NCBI GenBank assembly: GCA_947627625.1
Contig: CANQWR010000017.1
Location: forward strand, 1-33,759
DNA from: an uncultured Ruminococcus sp.
GTDB lineage: Bacteria; Bacillota; Clostridia; Oscillospirales; Ruminococcaceae
Reading direction: 5' to 3'
DNA: 33,759 nucleotides
The notes beneath the pieces are model-generated. The model was not told the origin of the DNA, did not search any database, and was given only the letters and a program-made list of their open reading frames with translations. Both the position numbers and the translations under genes were made by a program. Shown here piece by piece: positions 8,130 through 17,764 of this stretch (the stretch's first letter is position 1; every line of letters begins with the position of its first letter).

Positions 8130-10232
8130 ATGATTTGTCCCAAGTGCAGGGCGGAGAACAAGGATACATTCAAATTTTGTGTGAAGTGCGGAGAGAGTCT
8201 CATAGCGGTGAAGAGCGACACAGCGGGGTACAAAGACATGGGCGGATATCACTCCGAGAGTGATTTTTCGGGGGATAACTCAGGATTCACAATAGGAGAC
8301 GGAGTATTCAGAGTGAGGGATAACGCCCCCACGGAGATGTCGTCGGGTATGTACACCTCCGACGAGCTTAACAGCATGGCGGATAGTGATACGCACTCCC
8401 GTGACGGAGCAGGCAGGGGAGATTCTCTCTATATTTCGGGGGGAAGTTCGGGGAAAAAAGTGCGTGTCCTGAACCCCACGCCCGTGAAAGTCAGGAGTGC
8501 GGGAGCGAAGTTTGACGAACCCGTCAGGACACTAAATCCGTCAAGTGCGGGAGCAAAGTTTGACGAACCTGTCAGGGCGTTAAATCCGTCGGGAGCGGGT
8601 ACAAAGTTTGACGAACCTGTCAGGAAACTAAATCCGTCGGGAGCGGGTACAAAGTTTGACGAACCTGTCAGGACACTAAATCCGTCAGGGGCAGGAGCAA
8701 AGTTTGACGAACCTGTCAGGACACTGAATCCGTCGGGAGCGGGTACAAAGTTTGATGAACCCGTCAGGGCGTTAAATCCGTCGGGAGCGGGGTCTAAGTT
8801 TGACGAACCTGTCAGGACACTGAATCCGTCAAGTGCGGGTACAAAGTTTGACGAACCTGTCAGGACACTAAATCCGTCAGGAGCGGGGTCTAAGTTTGAC
8901 GAGCCTGTCAGGACACTAAATCCGTCGGGAGCGGGTACAAAGTTTGACGAACCCGTCAGAGCGTTAAATCCGTCAAGTGCGGGTACAAAATTTGACGAAC
9001 CGGTCAGGACGTTCAATTCACCGGGAGCGGGAGCAAAGTTTGACGAACCGGTCAGGACGTTCAATTCACCGGGAGCAGGGTACGGAAGTTCCGTACATCT
9101 GTCGGGAACGCCACAGAGTGAGAGTATGAATTACAACAACCCGTACATGAATCCGTATCCCGTCGGGGACCCCTATTCGTCAAGCAGACAGTTTACAAGT
9201 CAGCCTCTCGGAATGCCGCCGCCCATGTACTCCGCACAGCCGCAGATAGTCGGGTATGACCAGATGGGAAAACCGATATACAGCCAGCCACAGCAGTCTC
9301 CGCTTTATGGAAATCCAATGCAGCCACAGATAATAGGCTATGACGCAACAGGCAGACCAATATACAGTCAACCGCCGCAGGGTTCACTGTACGGAAGTCC
9401 CGCACAGCCGCAGATAATAGGTTACGATGCGGCGGGAAAGCCGATATACAGCCAACCGCCACAGGGTTCACTCTATGGGAATCCCACACAGCCGCAGATA
9501 ATAGGCTATGACGTTTCGGGAATGCCCGTCTACGCTACGGAGAGCAAATCGCAGAATCTTGCCGATATTCTCCCGTCGGAAGACAGTGTCCAAAGAGAAA
9601 AAGAGAGCAGTACGGACGATTTCTGGAATTTCTTTGACGGCGGAAAATCGGGCAGAAAGCACGAGGACAGCGATGACGATTTTTTCGGAAAAAGTCAGCG
9701 AAGCGGTGATATGGGGGACGTTTCGGCGGGTGGACTTGACACGTCCAGACTGAAAAAGGCGAGCCGTAAAAAAATTGACTATATGGGGGACACTCCGATA
9801 GTTGATGCGAGTGAACTGAGACCGAGTGATGCGGTAAATGCGAACAGGTACTTCATGAGACAGGCACAGAACAACAGTTCCAATGACCTTATGGGAAGCG
9901 GAAAGAGGAAAAATCAGAGCGGAAACAGTGACTATATGACCTCCACAAAGAAGGTGGACGTGAGGAAGCTGTCCACGGCGTTGCACCACAAGTCGAGGGT
10001 GACAATGAACAGTGCGGGGGACGTAAGCGGGGAACAGATTGAGACGTACGTACCCGAACACAAGGCGGCGATAATGGCGGAGGCGGACAGAGCGGTCGAG
10101 GCGTTGCCGAAAAAAAGAGAGCGGGTTGACGAGCTTGACCTTATAGAGTTACCGCCGCAGATGAGAGCGAAAAAGACGGTAAAGAGCGAAGATTTATCGA
10201 TACCCTCTTTACCCGAGAAGAGAAAAAAGTGA
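8130..10232 (+). CDS. zinc-ribbon protein with two tandem-repeat arrays, function unknown
   Basis: A 700-residue protein without signal peptide or membrane segment. It starts with a zinc ribbon (CPKC at 3-6, CVKC at 17-20). Residues 123-314 are twelve perfect-length copies of a 16-residue unit (SGAGTKFDEPVRTLNP type). Residues 370-468 hold four copies of a 28-residue unit (QPQIIGYDATGRPIYS...LYGNP). The C-terminal third is charged, with an acidic FWNFFDGG/DSDDDFF patch, a Lys/Arg-rich part and repeated short basic motifs. The ATG at 8130 is chosen over GTG 8121 because AGAGAGGTG is then the ribosome site. The extended, disordered character suggests a scaffold or interaction protein; that is inference. 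A second zinc-ribbon gene follows on the same strand. Confidence 0.9.
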   Translation: MICPKCRAENKDTFKFCVKCGESLIAVKSDTAGYKDMGGYHSESDFSGDNSGFTIGDGVFRVRDNAPTEMSSGMYTSDELNSMADSDTHSRDGAGRGDSLYISGGSSGKKVRVLNPTPVKVRSAGAKFDEPVRTLNPSSAGAKFDEPVRALNPSGAGTKFDEPVRKLNPSGAGTKFDEPVRTLNPSGAGAKFDEPVRTLNPSGAGTKFDEPVRALNPSGAGSKFDEPVRTLNPSSAGTKFDEPVRTLNPSGAGSKFDEPVRTLNPSGAGTKFDEPVRALNPSSAGTKFDEPVRTFNSPGAGAKFDEPVRTFNSPGAGYGSSVHLSGTPQSESMNYNNPYMNPYPVGDPYSSSRQFTSQPLGMPPPMYSAQPQIVGYDQMGKPIYSQPQQSPLYGNPMQPQIIGYDATGRPIYSQPPQGSLYGSPAQPQIIGYDAAGKPIYSQPPQGSLYGNPTQPQIIGYDVSGMPVYATESKSQNLADILPSEDSVQREKESSTDDFWNFFDGGKSGRKHEDSDDDFFGKSQRSGDMGDVSAGGLDTSRLKKASRKKIDYMGDTPIVDASELRPSDAVNANRYFMRQAQNNSSNDLMGSGKRKNQSGNSDYMTSTKKVDVRKLSTALHHKSRVTMNSAGDVSGEQIETYVPEHKAAIMAEADRAVEALPKKRERVDELDLIELPPQMRAKKTVKSEDLSIPSLPEKRKK
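8496..9071 (+). repeat. in-frame 48-nt tandem repeat, 12 units
   Basis: Exactly 576 nt = 12 x 48 nt, each encoding a 16-residue unit with invariant KFDEPVR. Only a few positions vary (A/T/S before K; T/A/K after R), and the last two units change LNPS to FNSP. The uniform unit length and low divergence point to recent slippage or recombination, so copy number may vary between strains. Confidence 0.97.
9237..9533 (+). repeat. in-frame 84-nt tandem repeat, about 3.5 units
   Basis: Units begin at 9237, 9321, 9405 and 9489, each encoding QPQI(I/V)GYD..G.P(I/V)Y; the last is cut short. Rich in Pro, Gln, Gly and Tyr, so probably an extended linker. Confidence 0.95.
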
Positions 10233-10244
10233 AGATTTTATGAT

Positions 10245-10283
10245 AGCCGAATTTTTCTCTGATATTCAGGGAAAAGTTCGGCT
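10245..10283 (+). terminator. stem-loop after the zinc-ribbon gene, probable terminator
   Basis: AGCCGAA/TTCGGCT outer stem with TTTTCTCTGA/TCAGGGAAAA as an inner stem, 13 nt after the stop codon. It has no long U-run, so it may be a weak terminator or a 3' stabiliser. Confidence 0.6.
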
Positions 10284-10291
10284 TATAGTTT

Positions 10292-10660
10292 GTGGGGGAC
10301 GTTGTTTTGTGGGGTGTGTTGCCCCAAAAAATAATTTTCTTAAAATTATATTTTTTTGGAGATTTTTTTAGATTTGAAAACCGTTGGGGGGCTACGCCCC
10401 CCAAACCCCCTGTTTTAAGTCTAAGGGGCAGGGGGCGTTGCCCCCTGAACCCCCATTGGGGGCTCTGCCCCCAAACCCCCGTCGGGGGGAAGAATCCCCC
10501 CGAACCCCCCATGATGGGCTTAGTCAAGTTTTACTGACACTTGAATAGTGGGAAAATTAAAGTATTTAATCACGGGTTTCCAAAGGGGGTTTCCCCCTTT
10601 GGCGGGGGGAGTGGGGGGCAGAGCCCCCCAATTTGTTTTCGGAGACAATGCCCTGATTGT
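10292..10660. repeat. mosaic repeat island between the two zinc-ribbon genes
   Basis: Order on the plus strand: A/T palindrome (10331-10349), GGGGGGCTACGCCCCCC hairpin, the G5/C5 hairpin chain (about 10429-10512), CATGATGGG end, then the CACGGGTTTCCAAAGGGGG stem module (near 10564-10601) and GGGGGGCAGAGCCCCCC. This is the same module order as 1-178. No gene is supported in the 10233-10739 gap. Confidence 0.88.
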
Positions 10661-10665
10661 TCCAC

Positions 10666-10694
10666 TTGACAAAAGAGATTTTATGATATATAAT
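10666..10694 (+). promoter_or_regulatory. perfect consensus sigma-A promoter
   Basis: TTGACA (10666-10671), a 17-nt spacer and TATAAT (10689-10694), about 45 nt before the start codon of the membrane zinc-ribbon gene. It begins right after the repeat island. Confidence 0.93.
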
Positions 10695-10739
10695 ATTTAT
10701 CACGGCGGGGACAGCGAAAATTAAGGAGCAGAGGGATAT

Positions 10740-11747
10740 ATGAATTGTAAATATTGCGGTAACAAGATAGGAAAAGGTGCGAGGTTCTGCAGAGAGTGCG
10801 GAAAGAGCGTGGACGGCGTGACTGAGGGGGAGAAAATTTCCGACAGCAGAAGAGGGAAATTTTTTCGGACGGCGGGAGCAATAGCGGTTTCGGCGTGTGC
10901 GTGTGCGGTGTTGATATTTGTGAGCCTTGCGTTCAGTGTCAGGCTCGGACTGTCGGGTGACACCGTAAAGAGCAGAGTGGAGAGAATGAATGCGGGGACG
11001 GTTCTCAGTTCGGAGACGGAAATTCTCAGTGATGACGGCGGAAATATTTCCGATTTTCTGTACAGGTGCACGGGTTTTTCAAAGATAAATGACGGAATGA
11101 TAAGCCGTTCGGACTTCCACGGCTTTTTGCTGGAGACCGATTTTCTTGAATTTTTCGGGGAGAAGAGTTCGGAGTACATAAAATATGTGCTGAGAGGAGG
11201 AAAACCCGAACCGAAAGTGACGGTCAGGGAGATAGCGGAGTTTTTTGAGGACAACTCAGCTACATCGGCGGATATGCTTGGGTACAGACTGTCCGACAGC
11301 GATTTTGGTACGATAAGAAAGATGCTCAATGAGAACAATTTTGAGGAGAGATTTTCGGTAGAGGGACTCAGTGAGGAGACAGACGTTGATTTAAGAGGGA
11401 CAAGTTATTTTTTTCAGGTCATAAGTCTCATGATATTCACGGCACTGACAGCCGTACTGTTCATATGGACAGCGGTCATTCTGGACAAAAAAATGATATA
11501 TTTACTGGAATATTACGGAAATATCCTGATAACAGCGGGGGCGGCAGTGTTTACTGCATCTCTTGCGGTGGTACTCAGCGGAGCATTCGGCTATATGCTG
11601 ACACAGTCTCTTGAAGTATATTTTTTCGGAAATATTCTCATGCCCGCAGGACTTTTCGGTATAGCGACGGGACTATTTGAAGCAGTCGTGGGGATAATAC
11701 TGAAACTTGTGAGAAAGCTGTTAAAGAAGAGGAAGACCGAAAGTTGA
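10740..11747 (+). CDS. zinc-ribbon membrane protein of unknown function
   Basis: A 335-residue protein. It opens with a zinc ribbon (CKYCG at 3-7, CRECGK at 18-23), then a basic stretch and a membrane segment at about 40-65. A hydrophilic domain of about 150 residues follows, then three further hydrophobic segments at about 225-245, 258-285 and 293-320, and a Lys/Arg-rich end. Zinc ribbon plus membrane segments is a common Firmicutes layout ('zinc-ribbon domain-containing protein') with no general function. The ATG follows AGGAG/GAGGG with fair spacing. It has its own strong promoter and terminator, so it is monocistronic. Confidence 0.88.
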   Translation: MNCKYCGNKIGKGARFCRECGKSVDGVTEGEKISDSRRGKFFRTAGAIAVSACACAVLIFVSLAFSVRLGLSGDTVKSRVERMNAGTVLSSETEILSDDGGNISDFLYRCTGFSKINDGMISRSDFHGFLLETDFLEFFGEKSSEYIKYVLRGGKPEPKVTVREIAEFFEDNSATSADMLGYRLSDSDFGTIRKMLNENNFEERFSVEGLSEETDVDLRGTSYFFQVISLMIFTALTAVLFIWTAVILDKKMIYLLEYYGNILITAGAAVFTASLAVVLSGAFGYMLTQSLEVYFFGNILMPAGLFGIATGLFEAVVGIILKLVRKLLKKRKTES

Positions 11748-11771
11748 AATAATTTTAGTAAGAATAAAAAT

Positions 11772-11805
11772 AAAAAAGCTCCGAAATTTTTTCGGAGTTT
11801 TTTTA
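11772..11805. terminator. bidirectional Rho-independent terminator
   Basis: CTCCGAAA-TTT-TTTCGGAG stem with a T-run on the right (plus strand) and an A-run on the left (T-run on the minus strand). It lies between the converging zinc-ribbon membrane gene and secDF and can serve both. Confidence 0.93.
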
Positions 11806-11881
11806 TTGGGGAAATACACGGGGCAGAGGGTTTCCCCGCTGACCCGTATTATTTTATTTTTATTGTCCAAGAAGTCTGTTA

Positions 11882-14257
11882 TTATTTGGACTTTGATTTC
11901 TCCTTTGACTTCCACCAAGACCATGTTACGGGAGCGACAAAGAGAGATGAATAAGTTCCCGATATAAGACCGAATACAAGCGGAACGGAGAAGCTGAGCA
12001 GAGAGTTGTAACCGCTCACAAAAACGGTTATAGTTACGATCAGCATAGTTGCGACAGTAGTCACGGAAGTCCTTATAGAACGTGTGAGGGACTGTGAACA
12101 GCCCATGTTGATAAGTTCGTTTAGAGAGGCTTTTTTGTAGAGTGAACGGTTCTCACGGATTCTGTCATAGATGACGATAGTGTTGTTTATGGAGTAGCCG
12201 AGGATAGTCAGAATGACAGCGACCACATTGGAGTTGAACTCAAATCCGAGCAGTATCGAGACAGCGAGTGCAACAGCGAGGTCGTGGAGGAGTGCGAAAA
12301 CGGAGCATACACCCGCAGACCAACCGCCGATTTTTCTGAATCTCACAGCGATATAAATTATTATGACGAGAGCTGCAAAGACTATAGCGACAAGGCATTT
12401 GAGCAAAAATTCACGTCCCGAAGTGGGGTTCACGTCATTTGAATCGAACAGAGAGATATTAGCGTCAGGGTTTTCGTCCTGAAGTCTCTTAGTCAGTTCG
12501 TCCTGTCTGTCGGCAGTGAGACCTGTGTCTGAAGTGAAAGACAGAGTGAGTTGCTGACCACCGCTGTCGAGATTTTCACCCGTTCTGACGTTCACGGGAA
12601 CGCCTGCTATTTCGGAGGAAGTTGAAATGATACTGTTTATATCAACGTCACCCGAATAGTCGTAAGTTATTTCAGTACCGCCTTTGAACTCAATTGCGAA
12701 ACGCACTCCACGGACAGCTATTCCTGCACAGAGTGCAACGGCAACGCATATCACAACGGAGAGAATGACTTTTTTCTTACCGCAGAAATTGTAAATTTTT
12801 CCAACGTTACCCTGTACAGCAGGAGCGTTTTCGTCGGAATTTTTCTTGTCCTTTTTCTCACTTATATAGAGACTTCTCTTTTGGAAAGCCTTGAATCTTG
12901 AAAGAGACATAACCATAAGTCTTGAGAAGAGGACACCGAAAATGAAGTTACAGATGACACCTGCAAGGAGAGTGAAGCCGAACGAGTAGACAACGCCCTC
13001 AGCAGTCGCACCGAACATACAGAAAATGGTCTTGTTGAGAATTTTGGAGAAAGGATTTGTCGGAACGCCGAAAGCTCCCATGAGGATAATGGCAATGAGG
13101 ACGTTTGTGATATTTCCGTCCAGAATAGCGGAGAAAGCTCTTTTATAGGCAATTCTTATAGCGGAGTCGAGAGATTTTCCCGAACGGAGTTCCTCTTTAA
13201 TTCTCTCACCCGTTATGATGTTAGCGTCAACACCCATACCGACAGCGAGGATAATACCCGCAATACCGGGGATAGTGAGAGTAGAGCCTGTCATAAAGCC
13301 GAACCAGCCTGTGACGGCAGAGATAGAGCCTGCAACTTGTCCGCAGAGAGCGATAACAGCGACAAATCCGGGAAGTCTGTAGAGAATGATCATGTAGACC
13401 GCAATGAAAGCAAAAGAAATCAGAGCAGCGAGGAGAATAGCGTCAAGAGAGCCCTTACCCATAGTGGGGGAGATGGTCTTGAAACTTGAAGTCTCCATTT
13501 TGAACGGCAACGCCCCCGAATTTATCTGATTGGCGAGTTTTTTAGCCGATTCCTGAGTGTATTCACCTGTTATGACGGCACTGCCGTTAGTGATAGGTTC
13601 GTTTACCTGCGGACTGCAAAGCATAGTGTTGTCCATCCAGATTGAAATAGGAGTACCCGAGTTGGCGAGTTCGGTAGTTATATCGGAGAATTTCTTTGCA
13701 CCCTCCGAACTCATTTCAAGTGTTACCACCCATTTCAAGTCGCCGTAATCATCGGGCTGTTGCGTGTAGTCCGCTTCGGCTATATCGGTACCCGAGAGGA
13801 CGATTTCGCCTGTCGGGGTGACAGTGCCGTCGTCGTTGGTGTCGTAGTCAGAACCACGTCTGAAAGTTAGTTCAGCCATTTCGCCGAGTTCCTTTACAGC
13901 GGCAGAAGCGTCCGAATCGCTCTGACCCGCCTGCCACGGGAAACGGACAATGATCCTGTCGCTTTTATTGTCGCTGTAGACTTCGTTGTCGTTAATACCG
14001 AGAGAACTAAGTCTTGTGTCGATTATTGCAGCAGCAGCGTCAAGCTGTTCATCAGTGGCATCATAACCGCCTGCGGGGGAGAAAGTCACGTCCACACCGC
14101 CCTGAATATCTATACCGAGACGAATATCGTCAACTCCTTTTATGACGGTAGTTGAATCGTCGGCATACAGATAGTCAAGACCGATTACAGCAGAAACGGA
14201 GAACAGGGCAATAAACAAAAGGACAATAAAAAAAGTAGATTTTTTGACTTTTTTCAC
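11882..14257 (-). CDS. secDF: SecD-SecF fusion protein, protein translocase accessory subunit
   Basis: Proton-motive-force-driven factor that helps SecYEG complete export. This 791-residue single chain joins SecD (about 1-450: TM1, large extracytoplasmic domain with DIRLGIDIQGGVDV, then five TMs with GVDANIITGERIKEEL) to SecF (about 490-791: GIRFAIEFKGGTEI-like segment, YSINNTIVIYDRIREN, final TMs). Both halves carry the conserved RND motifs. AGGAGG stands only one base before ATG 14263 but seven bases before GTG 14257, so GTG is the better start (MKKVKKSTFFIVLLF). It is transcribed alone from its own promoter; yajC is not adjacent. Confidence 0.96.
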   Translation of the reverse strand: MKKVKKSTFFIVLLFIALFSVSAVIGLDYLYADDSTTVIKGVDDIRLGIDIQGGVDVTFSPAGGYDATDEQLDAAAAIIDTRLSSLGINDNEVYSDNKSDRIIVRFPWQAGQSDSDASAAVKELGEMAELTFRRGSDYDTNDDGTVTPTGEIVLSGTDIAEADYTQQPDDYGDLKWVVTLEMSSEGAKKFSDITTELANSGTPISIWMDNTMLCSPQVNEPITNGSAVITGEYTQESAKKLANQINSGALPFKMETSSFKTISPTMGKGSLDAILLAALISFAFIAVYMIILYRLPGFVAVIALCGQVAGSISAVTGWFGFMTGSTLTIPGIAGIILAVGMGVDANIITGERIKEELRSGKSLDSAIRIAYKRAFSAILDGNITNVLIAIILMGAFGVPTNPFSKILNKTIFCMFGATAEGVVYSFGFTLLAGVICNFIFGVLFSRLMVMSLSRFKAFQKRSLYISEKKDKKNSDENAPAVQGNVGKIYNFCGKKKVILSVVICVAVALCAGIAVRGVRFAIEFKGGTEITYDYSGDVDINSIISTSSEIAGVPVNVRTGENLDSGGQQLTLSFTSDTGLTADRQDELTKRLQDENPDANISLFDSNDVNPTSGREFLLKCLVAIVFAALVIIIYIAVRFRKIGGWSAGVCSVFALLHDLAVALAVSILLGFEFNSNVVAVILTILGYSINNTIVIYDRIRENRSLYKKASLNELINMGCSQSLTRSIRTSVTTVATMLIVTITVFVSGYNSLLSFSVPLVFGLISGTYSSLFVAPVTWSWWKSKEKSKSK

Positions 14258-14307
14258 AGTCATGCCTCCTAAAAAGATAAAATTCTGTCTGTATGACAAT
14301 TACAATT

Positions 14308-14336
14308 ATTGTACTATATTTTTGTAGAAAAGTCAA
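14308..14336 (-). promoter_or_regulatory. sigma-A promoter of secDF
   Basis: Minus strand TTGACT (14331-14336), a 17-nt spacer and TACAAT (14308-14313), about 50 nt before the secDF start. Confidence 0.85.
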
Positions 14337-14427
14337 GCACGAGAGAGGGAAATAAAAATAATTGAAAAAACTGCACAAAAAATCAGGAGAAATCCCGTGA
14401 ATTTTGTGGTTTATACTGCCTTATAGA

Positions 14428-14715
14428 ACGGGGGCTACGCCCCCTTAAGATTTGGGGGGCGTTGCCCCCCAAGCCCCCCACCAAAGGGGCAAAGCCCCTT
14501 TGGAAACCCATTATTAAATTTAGTTTTGCGACTATTCAAGTCTATGGGAGTCGAGAGTGTCTCCCCTGTGGGAATAATCATGGGGGGTCTGGGGGGATTC
14601 TTCCCCCCAGCGGGGGGTTGGGGGCGGAGCCCCCAATGGGGGTTCAGGGGGCAAAGCCCCCTGCCTCTAATCGTTCACAGGGGGTCTGGGGGCAAAGCTC
14701 CCCACAAAACAGTAC
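14428..14715. repeat. mosaic repeat island after atpC
   Basis: Plus-strand order: GGGGGCTACGCCCCC, GGGGGGCGTTGCCCCCC, a CCAAAGGGGC version of the stem module (near 14482-14508), CCCCTGTGGGAATAATCATG, the GGGGGATTCTTCCCCCC hairpin variant, the G5/C5 chain and a boundary motif (near 14668). It has no A/T palindrome. It lies at the 3' end of the ATP synthase operon, where no other terminator is evident. Confidence 0.85.
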
Positions 14716-14731
14716 CTCAAAAAATCCCAGA

Positions 14732-15142
14732 TTATCTGAAATGTTTCTGGGAGACTTTTAGCCTGTTTATAGCCCTGTTCAGGGCAGATTGAGTCTGATA
14801 GTATTCCTGAATACTCTGTTTTTGTCGCATACGCTCCTCAGCTCTCTGACGTGCCTCTTCTGCACGCTTTATGTCTATTTCTTCGGGGAGTTCACAGGAG
14901 TCCGCAAGAATAATACTTTTGTCGGGCATAACCTGAATAAACCCCTCCGATATGGCGGCATAGTGCCAGACACCGCCCGTCATATATTTGAGTTCACCAG
15001 TCGGGAGGACAGTGACGAGGGGTTCGTGACCTGCCATAATACCCAGAAGACCGTCCAGAGCAGTTATGACGAGGTGTTCGCATTCACCCTGATAGAAAAT
15101 TCTGTCGGTAGCTATGATTTCGAGATGAAAAGAATTTGGCAT
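14732..15142 (-). CDS. atpC: ATP synthase epsilon subunit
   Basis: Rotor-stalk subunit of F1 that links gamma to the c-ring and can inhibit ATP hydrolysis. The 136-residue protein shows the N-terminal beta sandwich (FHLEIIATDRIFYQGE, GLLGIMAGHEPLVTVLPTG) and the two-helix C-terminal domain (EEIDIKRAEEARQRAEERM). Its ATG is 6 nt after the atpD stop, with the ribosome site (GGAGTGA) overlapping the end of atpD. Last gene of the operon. Confidence 0.97.
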   Translation of the reverse strand: MPNSFHLEIIATDRIFYQGECEHLVITALDGLLGIMAGHEPLVTVLPTGELKYMTGGVWHYAAISEGFIQVMPDKSIILADSCELPEEIDIKRAEEARQRAEERMRQKQSIQEYYQTQSALNRAINRLKVSQKHFR

Positions 15143-15148
15143 AGAAAA

Positions 15149-16825
<1,677 letters not shown>

Positions 16826-16849
16826 ACAAAACAGTCAACCAAAAAAACA

Positions 16850-17755
16850 CTACTCAGCAAGACCGTTAGCACCGCTGACGACTTCGGTGATTTCCTGAGT
16901 GATACTCGCCTGTCTCGCCCTGTTATAGAGTAAAGACAAATCTTTAATCATATCTTTAGCACTTGAAGTAGCGGAGTCCATAGCGGTCATACGGGATTGT
17001 TGTTCACAGCAGAAAGCCTCCACCATAGCACCGTATATAATGCCTTTGGCGTATTGAGGGATAAGGAAGTCCATAACTCTCTCGGGGGAGGGAGCAAAGG
17101 AGGCTTTCGGCATACGTTTCATAGTACCGTCGGGAGCTTTACCGAAATGCCGTCTTTCAAATGGCAGGAGACGGACCTGTCTTGTCTCCTGAAGATTGGA
17201 GTTTATCATATCTGTGTAGAGGAGATTGACTTCATCGAGCTGTCTGTTTTCAAATTTTTCAAGGACAAGCTGAGCGATCTCCATAGCCCTGTAGAGGGTG
17301 GGGTTCTGGGTGGTATAGAGAAATTCGCTGTCCACGGAAAATTTTTTCTCTCTCATACTTCTTTGGAAGTACATTCTGCCGACCTGACCGAGGACGAAAA
17401 GATGACAGTTTTCGGGGTTGCCTGCCTCAGCGAGTTTTTGTTCGGTAAATTTGAGAATATTGTGGTTGTAACTACCGCAAAGCCCCTTGTCGGCAGTTAT
17501 GACAACATAGCCCTTCTGGTGTTTTTCGGGGGGAATATCGGAACGCTTGTCAAAGTAACGCTGTCTTATGTGGGGAGTGTGTTCGAGAACGCTCTCAATG
17601 GTCTCTTGGAGTTTATAGAAATAGGGTTCAGTGTCTTCAAGGGACTTTCTTGCTTTTTTGAGTTTTGAGGAAGACATAAGGTACATAGCGTTGGTGATTT
17701 TGAGAATTTGCTGGATACTTGCAATTCTCTCACGTATTTCTCTCATATTAGGCAT
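16850..17755 (-). CDS. atpG: ATP synthase gamma subunit
   Basis: Central rotor shaft of F1. The 301-residue protein begins MPNMREIRERIASIQQILKIT and ends QASITQEITEVVSGANGL, the two coiled-coil helices that fill the alpha3beta3 hexamer; ITADKGLCGSYN is the family signature in the middle. GAGGAGTGA, shared with the last codons of the preceding delta-alpha gene, is the ribosome site. Slightly longer than the usual 285 residues. A repeat island begins directly downstream. Confidence 0.98.
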   Translation of the reverse strand: MPNMREIRERIASIQQILKITNAMYLMSSSKLKKARKSLEDTEPYFYKLQETIESVLEHTPHIRQRYFDKRSDIPPEKHQKGYVVITADKGLCGSYNHNILKFTEQKLAEAGNPENCHLFVLGQVGRMYFQRSMREKKFSVDSEFLYTTQNPTLYRAMEIAQLVLEKFENRQLDEVNLLYTDMINSNLQETRQVRLLPFERRHFGKAPDGTMKRMPKASFAPSPERVMDFLIPQYAKGIIYGAMVEAFCCEQQSRMTAMDSATSSAKDMIKDLSLLYNRARQASITQEITEVVSGANGLAE

Positions 17756-17764
17756 AGAAAAAAA

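Noticed and set aside
8429..9064. 211-residue minus-strand frame made of repeated VLTGSSNFVPAPDGFS
   Set aside because: Antisense shadow of the 48-nt tandem array; any open repeat keeps other frames open as well.
10141..10527. Minus-strand 128-residue frame rich in Pro, Gly and Trp (GGFFPPTGVWGQSPQWGFRG)
   Set aside because: It is a translation of the G5/C5 hairpin chain; the same PPxGxWGxSP peptide appears in frames of every island and it overlaps the end of the zinc-ribbon gene. No ribosome site.
14462..14792. Overlapping plus-strand frames of 99 and 88 residues
   Set aside because: Repeat-derived peptides (GGLGAEPPMGVQGAKPPA) overlapping the atpC 3' end; two frames of the same repeat are open because of its composition.
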